A stretch of DNA of 64,000 nucleotides from Spirochaetaceae bacterium (GCA_025358255.1 JANYKC010000019.1:1-64000); one strand, 5' to 3'. Numbered from the stretch's first letter, positions 1 to 10,664 are shown. The notes: a model not told the origin generated them from the letters alone. Numbers and translations: made by a program.

Positions 1-3000
1 CTGCGGCCGGGGCGATCACGGCCAGCGGGGCCTCGGCGGTGGCCTTCGGCGCGACGGACACGGGAACCCTCACGACGGCGGGCAACGTGACGAGCGCAGG
101 CGGAGCCATAACCTTCACGCGCGCGGTGAGCCTCACGGGCAACATCCTCGTGGGCTCGGGCGGCGGGAACATAAACTTCGTGTCGACGGTGGGGAACGCG
201 GCTGCGCAGACCCTGGGGCTGACGGCGGGCGCGGGGAACATCGTCTTCGTGAACACGGTGGGTGCCGGGACGGCCCTGGGTGCGGTCACGGTCACGAGCG
301 CGGCGAACGTGGCCGGCAACGTGGGCGCAGGGCTGGACGCGGGATCGATCAACGCGGCGAGCCTGACGCAAGGAGCGGGGACGGGGACGACGCGCCTTGG
401 GCCGGTGACGACGAGCGCTGCGGCCTCGATCACGACGGTGGCGGTGACGCTCAACGGGGCGGTGGCCGCAAGCGGCGGCTTCAACTCGGTCGGGACCGGT
501 GCCTTCACGTCGGCGGCGGCGGCGACGATCACGGCGGCCGGGGCGGCCTCGATCGGCATCCAGACGACGACGGGGGCCGGGGCGATCACGGTCGGCGGCG
601 CGCTGACGACGGTGACCACGGGGGCGGTGACGATACGCGCGGCGGGGTCGACGGTGGCCCTGAACGCGGGGATCTCGACGGCGTCGGGCACGGTGGGCAT
701 CGACTCGTCGGGCGTGACGACGGTGGCGGTGGCGGGGGCGATCACGGCGAGCGGAGCCTCGATTGTGAATTTCGGGGCGACGGACACGGGGACCCTCACG
801 ACGGCGGGCAACGTGACGACGGTCAACGCGAAGGTGGAATACCACCGAGCCGTGACCCTGAGCGGCAACGTGGCGGTCTCAAGCGGCGGGGGCAACATAC
901 TTTTCGACCAGACGATAAATGGCCCTCAGTCCCTCACCCTCACTGCGGTGGCAGGTTCGGTCAACCTTTCAGGAGTCATTGGGGGGATCGCTCCACTTTC
1001 GGCCCTCACAATAGTATCCTCCGGCACTGCCACGATCATCGGATATGACGGACCTGCCGGAATCGCAGGCGTCTCCGGCCCGATCGCGGCTACAGCCAGC
1101 GCTGACATCGTTTTCGGCATTGGCGGCCTCTACAATGCCTCTGCCCAGACCTATGCGCGGAACGCGGCTGGCGCCTTGTCCATCCCCGCCTCCGCCACGA
1201 TCAAGACCAATGGCAATGCGCTTGTCCTGCAATCGCGCGACCTGGCCATCGACCCTACCGCCACGATCGACGCACTCGCAGGAAGCGTCAGTTTCCAAAC
1301 GGACGTGGCGACCACGACGATGGGCATCGGCAATCCAGCCGCCGAGACCTACAAGCTGGGCAACGCGGAACTGGCGAGGATCATCTCGGCCGCTTCCATC
1401 GTCATCGGCCAGGCCGGATCCCAAAGCGGCGTCATCACCCTTCGCAACGTGGCCAATCCTTTGCCGGCGGCCAATTTCACGGTCAACTCGAATTCCGGCG
1501 CAGGCGGCATCGTCCTCGATGACACCGGCACCGCCACGGCTTTTTCCACGGGCGGAGCCGGAAACATCACGATCACCGCAGGCAGCAGCGGAATAACCGC
1601 GCCCGCCAACGGCAACGCCTTCGCCGAGCTTTCGACCGCGACAGGCAAGATCACGTTGACGAGCGCCGGAGCGATCGGCTCGTCGACCTCCAACCGGATC
1701 CAGTTCCCGGCCGGGGAGAACAGCCTGCAGGTTTCCTCCTCCGGCGCTGTCTGGCTTGAAGGCCTTGGCGCCCTTACCCTCGGGGCGGCCGGTTTCGCGG
1801 CGGTGACCAACGCCAATTCCGCCCTTGACGTGGTTACCTTGGCGGGCGGAGACCTCACCCTCGCCAACCAGGTCTCCACCGGGACCGGCGCCATCACGCT
1901 TACCCCCGCGGGAAGCATCATCCTGAACTATTCAGGCGCCGACATAATCACCCAGACCACGGCCAACCTGACCTTGTCGAAGCCCCTGGTCCTCCAGGGC
2001 AATGCGGCCATCAGCCAGACGATTGGCAACGGTGCCAACCTCCTCAGCTTCACCTCGGCCATCGACAGCCCGACTGCCAGGTCCTTGACGGTGACGGCGG
2101 GCGGGAGCAACGTGACCTTCGCCGCCGCCACAGGATCCACCACCGCGCTCTCCGCTCTCACGGTATCGAGCAACGCGGTGATCACGATGGCCAATGTCGG
2201 CAATGTCGGCGTCAGCGCCGGAGCAGGGACCCTCTCTGTCGTGGCGAGCGCGACCGGAAGCATCGCTCTCAGCGGATCCTGGTACCAGACAAGCGCCAAC
2301 CAAAGCTGGACCGCGGGGATACTCGGCACTCCAAGGACCATGACCACGAGCGGCGCCACGATCTTCCTCACTCCGACGACCCTCCTGATCAACGGGAGCT
2401 TTGTCTCGACGGCGGGTGACGCGACGCTCCGCTGCAACGACATCGACCTGGGGAACTTCGGCACCTGGAACCTGGGTGCCACACGGACCCTCTACCTCTA
2501 TGCGCAAGCTCCCGCCACCGCGATGAACTTCGGCTTCGCGGCTGCCGGCTGGAGCCTGACTGATATCGAACTCGCGCGGTTCAACAACGCTGGATCGCTG
2601 TTCCTTAAAATTGTCCTCGGCGAATCGACCTTCCAGACAGGCGCAATCACCGTCCAGACCGCCGACCTTTCCGCGGCGAACGCCGGAGCCGGCGTGGCTC
2701 TCGACATCAATTCCGACGCGGCCGGCGGCAGCGTGGTCTTCAGCACGAATGCCGCGACCGGGATCGGCCTCCAGATCGGGACCAAGATCCTGACCGTGAA
2801 TGCCTATGCGACCATTTCCGCTGCCGAAGTCCCCAATGCCTTTGGCCACATAAAGACAACTGGAATGATCTACCTCGATGTCTCGGCCATCGGCGGCAGC
2901 CGGATCGGCGACGGGTCCTTGCCCTCGACGCCGACCCAGCCGATAGAGATCGTGACCGGCCACACGGCAGTCGATGTGAGCGGCACTGCGCCCCTGGGCG

Positions 3001-6000
3001 TCTGGCTCATGGGCGTCGGCGGCAGCATCACCCTCGGCTCGGTCGGCATCAGCGGCACGCTTGTCTCCTCCGTGTACATCGCCGGCATCATTTACCTCAC
3101 CGATGACATCAATTCCACAGGCCAGGACGTGGTCTTCGCGCAACCCGTCGAGATCCGCCCCACGGTCGGTACGACCGTGACAGTCACCACTTCGGGCGGC
3201 GCGGGCGGCGACGTGACCTTCGCCTCCACCTTCAATGAGTACTCGCTCACCGCGGCGGGAACCGATAGCCTGGTCGTCGTGGCGGGCACCCACGCGGTCA
3301 CCTTCACTGGAGCGATCGGCGGCATCAAGCCTATCGGGAACCTGAGCATCTCGAGCGCCGGCAATGTGGGCATCCTGGCCGGCCTAAAGACCGCAGGCTC
3401 GGGCAGTGTCGCGGTGACCCATTCAGGTGTCATGACGGTGGCCGATACCCTTGGCATCGCCGATACGGGCGACTTCGACCTCGACCTTACGGGCACTTTC
3501 TCCGTAACGGGAGCCGGCAGCCTGTCGATAGCCGGAGACCTGCGGACCGCGAACAATTCCATAAGCATCTCCGTCCCGGTCACGGTCACGGGCGACCTCC
3601 AGGTGAGCGCGGGCACAGGCAGCGTGAGCTTCCTCGCAAACGCCCTTGTGGACGACGACATTACCGCGGGCAACTCGTCGCTCACGGTCAATTCCTCGGC
3701 GGCCACGACCTTTGTCCGGTCGCTGGGCTCCATACGCCCCTTGTCCTCGGTGACCACAAACGCCGGCGGCACGACGATCATGAATGGTGGGGTGGTGACC
3801 ACAAGCGGATCGCAGTCCTTCGGCGATGCGGTCACCTTTGGAGCCTCCACGACGCTTACCGGGACCTCGGTCAGTTTCGGGAGCTCGGTCAACGCCGATG
3901 TCGGGGCCACTCGCAGCCTCCTCGTGAACGCCAGCGCAGCCACGACCTTTGCCGGGACTGTAGGCGCATCCCAGAGCTTCCTCTCCCTTGTCACCGATGC
4001 CGCGGGAACGACCGCGATCAATGGCGGAGCCGTGACGACCAGCGGACTCCAGACCTGGAACGATGCGGTGAGCCTCGGCGCCAATACCACGCTGAGCGGC
4101 ACCGCGATCACCTTTGTCCTCAGCCTGAACGCGGACGCCACGGCGAACAACCGCAGCCTCCAGGTGAACGCAAGCGGCGCCACTACCTTCGGCGGAGCGG
4201 TTGGAACCGTGCAGAATCTCCTCTCCATCGCCACTGACGCGGCGGGCAGCACCGCCATAAATGGCGGTGCCGTGACAACGAGTGGAGCCCAGACCTGGAA
4301 CGACATGGTCAGCCTTGGCGCGAACACCATCCTCACGGGCACGGCGATCGCCTTCACGAGCACGCTCGACGCAGACTTGGCATCGAACATCCGAAGCCTC
4401 ATCGTGAACGGCAGCGCCGCCACGACCTTCGGTGGCCAGGTGGGGACAATCCAGAACCTCCTCTCCCTGACCACGGACGCCGCCGGTGGGACCGCCATAA
4501 ATGGCGGCTCGGTAACCACGAGCGCTTCCCAGACCTACAATGACGCGGTCACCCTCGGCGCGGGCACGACGCTCGCAGGCACGGCGATCACCTTCGGGTC
4601 GACCTTGAACGCCGACGTCGCGGCGAGCCGGAGCCTGGTCGTCAACGCCAGCGCCGCCACTACCTTCAGCGGCCAGGTGGGGACAATCCAGGACCTCCTG
4701 TCCATAACGACCGACGCCGCCGGATCGACCGCCATAAATGGCGGCGCCGTCACGACCAGCGCGGCCCAGACCTGGAACGACCCGGTCAGCCTCGGCGCGA
4801 ATACGGTCCTCACGGCGTCGGCGGTGACCTTCGCGGGCAGTCTCAATGCAGACATCGCGGCCACCCGCAGCCTCACCGTCAACGCAAGCGCGGCCACCAC
4901 CTTTGGCGGGACCGTCGGCACGGCCCAGAGCCTCCTTTCCCTGGCCACCGACGCCCCGGGCAGCACTGCCATCAACGGCACGGCGGTGACAACCAGCGCG
5001 GCCCAAAGCTGGGGCGATACGGTGAGCCTCGGGGCCAACACCGTGATCACGGGAGGGGCCGTAACCTTCGCCAAGACACTCGATGCCGATGCGGCGGCCA
5101 ACAACCGCAGCCTCGTGGTAAACTCCAGCGCGTCGACAACTTTCAATGCCGGCGTGGGGACGATCCAGAATCTCCTCTCGGTCACCACCGACGCCGCAGG
5201 ATCGACCGCCATAAATGGCGGCGCCGTCACGACCAGCGCGGCCCAGACCTGGAACGACCCGGTGAGCTTGGGCGCGAGCACTGTCCTCACGGGCTCAGCC
5301 GTGACCTTCGCCTCGAGCCTTGATGGCGATGTAGCGGCCAGCCGCAGCCTCGCAATCAACGCAGGCGGCGCGACCGTCCTCAGCGGAGCGGTCGGAAGCT
5401 CGCAGAGCCTTCTCTCCATCGTGACCGACGCCGCCGGAACGACGGGCATCAACGGCGGCTACGTGAGGACGGGCAGCTCCCAGACCTGGAACGATGCGGT
5501 GACCCTCGGATCGAATGTCCAGCTCCTGACCGGCGGAGGCGCCGGCGCGGACATCTCCTTCCTCCTGCCTGTGGATGCGGACGCGGCCGCCAACCTCCGG
5601 ACGCTCACGATCGACACGGGCGGCTCCGGCCTTCTGGTTTTCGGCTCGGCGGCCACCGTCGGCGCTACCCAGGCCTTGGCCTCGATGACCATCACGAATT
5701 CCGCGGCGGCGACTTTCAACGCGACCCAGGCCTATACCGGCAATTTCGCCTTCGCGGGGAAAGACCTCAGCGTAAACGCTGCGTGGACGGTGGGCGCAGC
5801 GACGAGCGTGGTCAATACCGGCGTCTTCCTCACCAAGAGCGGTAATGGAGCGCCATTGGTTTCCACCGCTGCCTTCGCCCAGTCCGGCGGCGGCACGAGC
5901 GATCTCGGCTCCAACATCACCACGGGCAATGCGCCGATCACGTTCGCGAACCACATCACTCTCAGTTCCGACGTGAGGCTCTCGACCCAGGTCTCCGCTG

Positions 6001-9000
6001 GACCTGGCGACCTGACCCTCCTGGGCGGCGTCGATGCGGCCCTGGCCGGGGCGCAAAAGCTGACCCTCGACGCCGGGAGCGGATCCATAGCGCTTGGCGC
6101 CTCCCTCGGCACGGCCGCCCGCCTTGCCTCCTTCGTCGTGACGAGCACGAATGCGGCGGCCAATGCCATCCTCGCCAGCGCCGATGTGCTTAGCCAGGCC
6201 GCGCAGGACTGGAACGGAAACGTGACGGTGGCAGGGGCCGGCGCCTCGGCGATAAACGCGGCCGCCGGAATCCTCACCTTCAATGGAGCGGTGGCGCATA
6301 CGAGCGGCACGATCCAGTCGGGACCGGCGGGCATCGTCTGCAACGGCGACTATCTGGCTTCGGCCACAGCGGTCCTCTTGGGCAACACGGCGGCGACCGC
6401 ACCCCTGTCCTTCCGAGGCAATGTGACCCTGGCATCCTTCACGCACAATGCGCAGGCCCTGGTATTCGACGGGACAGCCCTCCAGCTCTTCAACTCCAAT
6501 GCGCAGCTCATACCGGATGTCCTCGTGAACAATGCCGCCGGCCTCAGGCTGCAAGGCAGCGGTGTCGAGCAGACTGGCAGTCCGGCCAATACCCTCGCCA
6601 TCCAGGCAGGCTTCCTCGACCTGGACACGAACAGCCTTGGCTGGTACGCGGGGGCGTCCACGCCCTCGGCCGGCGTCTTCGAGGGACAGGCGGGAATCCT
6701 GAGGCTATTCGCCTCGACAGACCTGCGCTGCGGCGACCTGACCATCGGCGCCGCCTATACGATCGACAACACAGGCCTCAATTCCATCCATGCCTCGGGC
6801 AACGTCACCATCTCCTCGCCCTCGGGCCTGTTCACGACACCGACCAATTCCACCCTGGTCATGAAGGGACTCGCCAAAAGCCTCTCCGCCCTGCCGGTCC
6901 TGGGCAACCTCTACATCGGCCAGGGAGTCACCGGCACTGCCCAGCCCATCACGGCCTCCGTCACCCTTGCGTCGGCGATATCCCTGGCTTCCAACCTCGA
7001 GATCAGGGACGAGGCTTCCCTTGATGTCTCGGCCTCCTCCTGGCCCATCACGATCGCGGGGGACACCTGGCACAATTGGGCGGAAGCGAATTCGGGAACG
7101 AGCCATTTTGTGGCCAGGGCGGGCACGGTCGAGTTCACCCGCGGGACCAGCGTCATCTCGATCCGCGGCGCGACTTCCTGGTACATCCTCTCCTGCCAGG
7201 TCGCAGGTGCCGAACTCAGGTTCGAGAGATCGAGGACCCAGAAGATACTTTCTGGTGGCCTCTTGCGCATGCTCGGAACCACTGCGAATCCTCCAACCCA
7301 TACGGCCGCGATCAGCGTAGGATACGCTGCGGATTCGACGGGTCCCACCTCCTTTGTCACGCTTTCCAGGATAGACAGCGACCAGACGAGCGATCTTTCC
7401 TGGGATCCGAACTTTGGAGCACCGGATGCCACGAAGCTCTGGCAGATCGACGTCCTTCCAACCTTGAGCGCCTCGCCGAGCCTCCAGCTCCTCAATGTCT
7501 ACATCAAGTACTCGGACGCCCGGGCCCACCCCTTGGCTGTCTCTGGGGATGATGTCAAGATCTTCCATGCCCAGACAGCAAGCTCTCCCTTCATCAACAA
7601 CACCTGCTTCCAGTGGATATCCGGCATCCTTGCGGTCAACAGCTACACGGAAGATTCTGATCTCAACGGCAAGATCGACCGCATCAGGGTGACGGCCGAA
7701 ACAACACTCAATTATAATTTCACCGGATTCACGGTCTCGGTGACGAATTACGATGTCGACACCTCGAAGGGGACGAATGGCTTCCAAAGGAAAGCCGACT
7801 CCGAGTATGTGAAACCCAGCGAGCTCTCCTATCGCGGCTCCGAGTTCTACATATGGCTCAAGGAAAAGCCCTACACCGATACCGGCGCGAAGCCCATCTG
7901 GAGCATCCAGGCCAACACGAAACTGCGCGATGCCGCGACGGGCAAGTTCGAGCTCACAAACATCGACTTCGACATGACACCGACCGACACCGCCAAGCCC
8001 CGCATCGCCTTTACCCTGGCCCTCCCCAACGGCAAGCAGGTTTTCTGGCATTTCTCGGAGGAAGTCTACGCCTCAGGCGGCGCCGCGATCGATGCAGGCA
8101 GCTTTGCCTCGCCGGAAGCCGCTTCCACTTTCGCTTCCGTCTCGAACGTGGGACTGGGCATCTCCGAAGCCCTGGTCGATTATCCCTCGACCATCCCCGT
8201 GTCGGCCATCGCCTCGGGGATGGGCTATTCGGTCCTCTCCTCGATCAACGACAATGCGACCGCGCCGATTGACTATTCGCAGGATCCTCAGTACTTGAGC
8301 TTCGGCCGCACCCTGCCCCAGCCCTACAGCGCCTACGGTACGAACGGCGCCGGCCCAGGCTGGGCCTCCGATTGGCCGAACTACATCCTGGACCCGAGCC
8401 ATCGCGTCTCCGACGCCCTCATCTCTTCTTATCCGGTCGGCGGCCCAAGCGATCCAGCTTCTTTTGTCTGGCCGATCTATGCCAAGGACAAGGTCAAGCT
8501 CTCGATTTCGGATAGTGATATTGCCGCTTTAACGCAGACTATCGCCGAGTCCCAAGGACCTGGACTTATCCGGGACTTCACCGGCGGAGCATGGCTGCGC
8601 GTCGAGGACATAACTGTCCAGTCCATGCTCAATCCGGCCAGTGGCGCGAGCGGTCTTGAGATCGTCTACGACACCGACCCCTCGAGCGTTTTCGTCAACA
8701 CGGTCTCAGGCCTCTGGTTGCCGACCCACGCGGAGAGTCCGACCGACACGGCGGGCACCACCAGCGCCCTCACTTCTTTCTCCGGCCTCGACGCCTACCC
8801 GAATGACCCGGACTACTCAAGCGGATCGACGGTGAGCCATGCGGGAAGCCTCGTAAGCGGCGCCCTCTGGAACACCGTGATACTCTCAGCCAACGCCAAG
8901 ATGAAGAGCGGGAAGAATTTGCAGTTCTTCTACCGCCTCAAGGGTACGGGGATGGCGGATGACCTCTACGGGGTCCGCCTCGAGGCGACGGCGTCGGCCG

Positions 9001-9353
9001 CGACCGATTGGTACCGCCACCTGCGTCCCTTCACCTTCGACCTCCACGACATCATCCTCCAGCGTGGCTACGTGACCGTGCTCAACAACGTGATCGACCC
9101 GACCAAGAACGAGACCGTGCGCCTCTCCTATACCCTGCCTTCGGCCGGCGCGACCACGGTCACTGTCTTCACCCTCGACGGCGACATGGTCAAGCAGCTT
9201 GTGGCCGCGACGCAGGGACCGGGGGAATACTCGATCTTCTGGGATGGCAAGAACGGGAAAGGCAATCCTGTGGCGCGGGGCATCTATTTCATCCGTATCG
9301 TGGCACCCGGCGTGGACGAGATCCGGAAGGTCCTGGTTGTGCGGAAATTATAA
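1..9353 (+). CDS. Giant beta-repeat surface/secreted protein, C-terminal part (5' end outside window)
   Basis: The reading frame is open to the left edge, so this is the last ~3,117 residues of a longer protein; the GTG at position 39 lies inside a repeat and is not a real start. The body is low-complexity Ala/Gly/Thr/Ser beta-strand repeats. One long unit recurs after 726 nt (GATDTGTLTTAGNVT at nt ~51 and ~777). Eight 79-80-residue units follow between nt ~3780 and ~5500, each with the core INGGAVTTS and QTWNDAVSLG. After nt ~6900 the sequence is non-repetitive; DSDLNGKIDRIR (nt ~7655) looks like a calcium-loop linker. The last ~80 residues (VRLSYTLPSAG, VARGIYFIRI) form a FlgD-type Ig domain, common at the C-termini of exported proteins. 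The signal peptide would lie upstream. Adhesin or sheath-like function is inferred from architecture only. Confidence 0.8.
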   Translation, partial: AAGAITASGASAVAFGATDTGTLTTAGNVTSAGGAITFTRAVSLTGNILVGSGGGNINFVSTVGNAAAQTLGLTAGAGNIVFVNTVGAGTALGAVTVTSAANVAGNVGAGLDAGSINAASLTQGAGTGTTRLGPVTTSAAASITTVAVTLNGAVAASGGFNSVGTGAFTSAAAATITAAGAASIGIQTTTGAGAITVGGALTTVTTGAVTIRAAGSTVALNAGISTASGTVGIDSSGVTTVAVAGAITASGASIVNFGATDTGTLTTAGNVTTVNAKVEYHRAVTLSGNVAVSSGGGNILFDQTINGPQSLTLTAVAGSVNLSGVIGGIAPLSALTIVSSGTATIIGYDGPAGIAGVSGPIAATASADIVFGIGGLYNASAQTYARNAAGALSIPASATIKTNGNALVLQSRDLAIDPTATIDALAGSVSFQTDVATTTMGIGNPAAETYKLGNAELARIISAASIVIGQAGSQSGVITLRNVANPLPAANFTVNSNSGAGGIVLDDTGTATAFSTGGAGNITITAGSSGITAPANGNAFAELSTATGKITLTSAGAIGSSTSNRIQFPAGENSLQVSSSGAVWLEGLGALTLGAAGFAAVTNANSALDVVTLAGGDLTLANQVSTGTGAITLTPAGSIILNYSGADIITQTTANLTLSKPLVLQGNAAISQTIGNGANLLSFTSAIDSPTARSLTVTAGGSNVTFAAATGSTTALSALTVSSNAVITMANVGNVGVSAGAGTLSVVASATGSIALSGSWYQTSANQSWTAGILGTPRTMTTSGATIFLTPTTLLINGSFVSTAGDATLRCNDIDLGNFGTWNLGATRTLYLYAQAPATAMNFGFAAAGWSLTDIELARFNNAGSLFLKIVLGESTFQTGAITVQTADLSAANAGAGVALDINSDAAGGSVVFSTNAATGIGLQIGTKILTVNAYATISAAEVPNAFGHIKTTGMIYLDVSAIGGSRIGDGSLPSTPTQPIEIVTGHTAVDVSGTAPLGVWLMGVGGSITLGSVGISGTLVSSVYIAGIIYLTDDINSTGQDVVFAQPVEIRPTVGTTVTVTTSGGAGGDVTFASTFNEYSLTAAGTDSLVVVAGTHAVTFTGAIGGIKPIGNLSISSAGNVGILAGLKTAGSGSVAVTHSGVMTVADTLGIADTGDFDLDLTGTFSVTGAGSLSIAGDLRTANNSISISVPVTVTGDLQVSAGTGSVSFLANALVDDDITAGNSSLTVNSSAATTFVRSLGSIRPLSSVTTNAGGTTIMNGGVVTTSGSQSFGDAVTFGASTTLTGTSVSFGSSVNADVGATRSLLVNASAATTFAGTVGASQSFLSLVTDAAGTTAINGGAVTTSGLQTWNDAVSLGANTTLSGTAITFVLSLNADATANNRSLQVNASGATTFGGAVGTVQNLLSIATDAAGSTAINGGAVTTSGAQTWNDMVSLGANTILTGTAIAFTSTLDADLASNIRSLIVNGSAATTFGGQVGTIQNLLSLTTDAAGGTAINGGSVTTSASQTYNDAVTLGAGTTLAGTAITFGSTLNADVAASRSLVVNASAATTFSGQVGTIQDLLSITTDAAGSTAINGGAVTTSAAQTWNDPVSLGANTVLTASAVTFAGSLNADIAATRSLTVNASAATTFGGTVGTAQSLLSLATDAPGSTAINGTAVTTSAAQSWGDTVSLGANTVITGGAVTFAKTLDADAAANNRSLVVNSSASTTFNAGVGTIQNLLSVTTDAAGSTAINGGAVTTSAAQTWNDPVSLGASTVLTGSAVTFASSLDGDVAASRSLAINAGGATVLSGAVGSSQSLLSIVTDAAGTTGINGGYVRTGSSQTWNDAVTLGSNVQLLTGGGAGADISFLLPVDADAAANLRTLTIDTGGSGLLVFGSAATVGATQALASMTITNSAAATFNATQAYTGNFAFAGKDLSVNAAWTVGAATSVVNTGVFLTKSGNGAPLVSTAAFAQSGGGTSDLGSNITTGNAPITFANHITLSSDVRLSTQVSAGPGDLTLLGGVDAALAGAQKLTLDAGSGSIALGASLGTAARLASFVVTSTNAAANAILASADVLSQAAQDWNGNVTVAGAGASAINAAAGILTFNGAVAHTSGTIQSGPAGIVCNGDYLASATAVLLGNTAATAPLSFRGNVTLASFTHNAQALVFDGTALQLFNSNAQLIPDVLVNNAAGLRLQGSGVEQTGSPANTLAIQAGFLDLDTNSLGWYAGASTPSAGVFEGQAGILRLFASTDLRCGDLTIGAAYTIDNTGLNSIHASGNVTISSPSGLFTTPTNSTLVMKGLAKSLSALPVLGNLYIGQGVTGTAQPITASVTLASAISLASNLEIRDEASLDVSASSWPITIAGDTWHNWAEANSGTSHFVARAGTVEFTRGTSVISIRGATSWYILSCQVAGAELRFERSRTQKILSGGLLRMLGTTANPPTHTAAISVGYAADSTGPTSFVTLSRIDSDQTSDLSWDPNFGAPDATKLWQIDVLPTLSASPSLQLLNVYIKYSDARAHPLAVSGDDVKIFHAQTASSPFINNTCFQWISGILAVNSYTEDSDLNGKIDRIRVTAETTLNYNFTGFTVSVTNYDVDTSKGTNGFQRKADSEYVKPSELSYRGSEFYIWLKEKPYTDTGAKPIWSIQANTKLRDAATGKFELTNIDFDMTPTDTAKPRIAFTLALPNGKQVFWHFSEEVYASGGAAIDAGSFASPEAASTFASVSNVGLGISEALVDYPSTIPVSAIASGMGYSVLSSINDNATAPIDYSQDPQYLSFGRTLPQPYSAYGTNGAGPGWASDWPNYILDPSHRVSDALISSYPVGGPSDPASFVWPIYAKDKVKLSISDSDIAALTQTIAESQGPGLIRDFTGGAWLRVEDITVQSMLNPASGASGLEIVYDTDPSSVFVNTVSGLWLPTHAESPTDTAGTTSALTSFSGLDAYPNDPDYSSGSTVSHAGSLVSGALWNTVILSANAKMKSGKNLQFFYRLKGTGMADDLYGVRLEATASAATDWYRHLRPFTFDLHDIILQRGYVTVLNNVIDPTKNETVRLSYTLPSAGATTVTVFTLDGDMVKQLVAATQGPGEYSIFWDGKNGKGNPVARGIYFIRIVAPGVDEIRKVLVVRKL
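3780..5500 (+). repeat. Tandem array of eight ~237-240-nt coding repeats
   Basis: Units begin near nt 3780, 4020, 4260, 4500, 4737, 4974, 5214 and 5450, each encoding about 79-80 residues of the giant protein. Two units are nearly the same: nt 4722-4786 and 5199-5263 are identical over 65 nt, 477 nt apart (two units), which indicates recent duplication or gene conversion. Several units contain CCGCCATAAATGGCGG, a short inverted repeat. Such arrays can gain or lose units by recombination and are hard for short-read assembly. Confidence 0.85.
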
Positions 9354-9363
9354 TAAGGTCCAC

Positions 9364-9445
9364 GCGGCGGACGCGGAGGCGCAAGGAGAAAAGTGGGGTA
9401 TGGTCAAAATACCTCTTCCTCCGCGCCTCTTCGTCCTGTGCGTGG
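9364..9445. repeat. Imperfect inverted repeat between convergent genes
   Basis: CGCGGAGG (9372-9379) pairs with CCTCCGCG (9418-9425), and the flanks continue the symmetry imperfectly (CCACGCGG on the left, CGTGGG on the right). It lies between the stop of the giant protein and the stop of the minus-strand DUF362 gene, so it could serve as a bidirectional terminator or be a REP-like dispersed element. There is no clear T-run. Confidence 0.4.
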
Positions 9446-9468
9446 GAATCCCCTGGTTTTTCCTCTTC

Positions 9469-10575
9469 CTATATCCGTACTAGTTCGTAGCTTCGCGATC
9501 CCAGGCCGATGCCTTGCGCGTACTCGAGCTGGCTGGAGCCTCGGGTCTCGGGGTGGAGGAGGGCGAACTTGTCGTCCCCCGGGCCTCCCTTGCCCTCGAG
9601 GACGGAGCCGGCGGACACCGGCGCGGCCTTTACGAGATCGAAGGCCGCCTGGTCGATGGCGACCGGATCCCTAGAGGCGAGGATGCCGATGTCGGGCACG
9701 ACGGGCAGGTCCGACCACGACGAGCAATCGCAGTCGGGCACTACCTTCGTTACGAAGGTGACATAGGCCGTCTTTCCTTCCTTTCCCTTCACCGCGCCGT
9801 AGGCGTATTCGACAAGCCTTTCGATGAATTCCGGCAGTTCGGTCTCCCAGTCCATGGAGATGGCCCGCACAGGGCAGCGGGTCGAGCACTCGCCGCAGCC
9901 TATGCAGCGCCCTCGGTCTATCAAGGCCTTGCCTTCGATGGGGTCTATCGCCTTTGAGGGGCAGACCGCGGCGCAGGCCATGCATCCGATGCAGGCCTTG
10001 GCCTTCACGAAAAAGCGGACAGAATGCTGTTCGCGCTTGCCGATCGCAGGGGCGCAGCCCATGGCCAGGTTCTTGATCGCCCCGCCGAAGCCGGCCATCT
10101 CATGGCCCTTGAAATGGGAGAGGGCGATGATGGCGTCCGCGTCGGCGAAGTCCCCCGCGATCTTCACGGCGCGGAACCATTTCTTGCCGATCTCGACCTC
10201 GCGCCAGTTGCCGCCGCGCAGGCCGTCCGCGATGATGACCGGCGCTCCGCAGACAGCCCAATCGAAGCCATGGCGGACGGCGGTGTCGGCATGGTCGACG
10301 GCATTGGAGCGGCTTCCCGTGTACAGGGTGTTGGTGTCGGCAAGGAAGGGTTTTGCGCCGGTCCTCCTCACTGCGTCCACCACTGCCCGCGCGTAGACGG
10401 GGCCCACGTAGGCATCGTTCCCGAGCTCGCCGAAATGGAGCTTGATGGCCGCAAGCTCTCCCTCGGCCAGGATCGAGCCGAGCTCGAGCCTTTCCAGGAG
10501 CCGTTCCAGCTTGGCCAGGGTGCTTGTCTTAGGGTTATGCGATCTCGCATCGGCGAGGAAGACCTTCGCGGGCAT
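9469..10575 (-). CDS. DUF362 domain protein with two 4Fe-4S clusters
   Basis: The 368-residue protein has the DUF362 fold in its N-terminal half (KLHFGELGN at ~46-54, then ALSHFKGHEMAGFGGAIKN at ~151-169). Two ferredoxin motifs follow: Cys195-x2-Cys198-x2-Cys201-x3-Cys205 and Cys224-x2-Cys227-x2-Cys230-x3-Cys234. DUF362 proteins are thought to be cytoplasmic iron-sulfur proteins, but their reaction is not established. No signal peptide or membrane segment is visible. The ATG at 10575 follows a purine-rich AAAAGGAC. The gene is transcribed away from glgA and converges on the giant-protein gene. Family assignment is firm; the role is unknown. Confidence 0.85.
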   Translation of the reverse strand: MPAKVFLADARSHNPKTSTLAKLERLLERLELGSILAEGELAAIKLHFGELGNDAYVGPVYARAVVDAVRRTGAKPFLADTNTLYTGSRSNAVDHADTAVRHGFDWAVCGAPVIIADGLRGGNWREVEIGKKWFRAVKIAGDFADADAIIALSHFKGHEMAGFGGAIKNLAMGCAPAIGKREQHSVRFFVKAKACIGCMACAAVCPSKAIDPIEGKALIDRGRCIGCGECSTRCPVRAISMDWETELPEFIERLVEYAYGAVKGKEGKTAYVTFVTKVVPDCDCSSWSDLPVVPDIGILASRDPVAIDQAAFDLVKAAPVSAGSVLEGKGGPGDDKFALLHPETRGSSQLEYAQGIGLGSRSYELVRI

Positions 10576-10664
10576 GCAGTTGTCCTTTTTGGCGTTTCGC
10601 CTTTGTGGGTTATGAAGGCAGTATAGCCCGGCGGCCCATGGAGCGAAAAGATGGCGCTTCGGCG

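Noticed and set aside
3092-5006. Minus-strand open frames of 475 and 527 codons inside the giant-protein gene
   Set aside because: They mirror the GC-rich repeats, have no SD and no recognisable protein pattern, and the plus frame has coherent domains.
3780-5500. CRISPR-like array
   Set aside because: The periodic sequence is in-frame coding repeats of ~240 nt; there are no short identical repeats with unique spacers and no cas genes.
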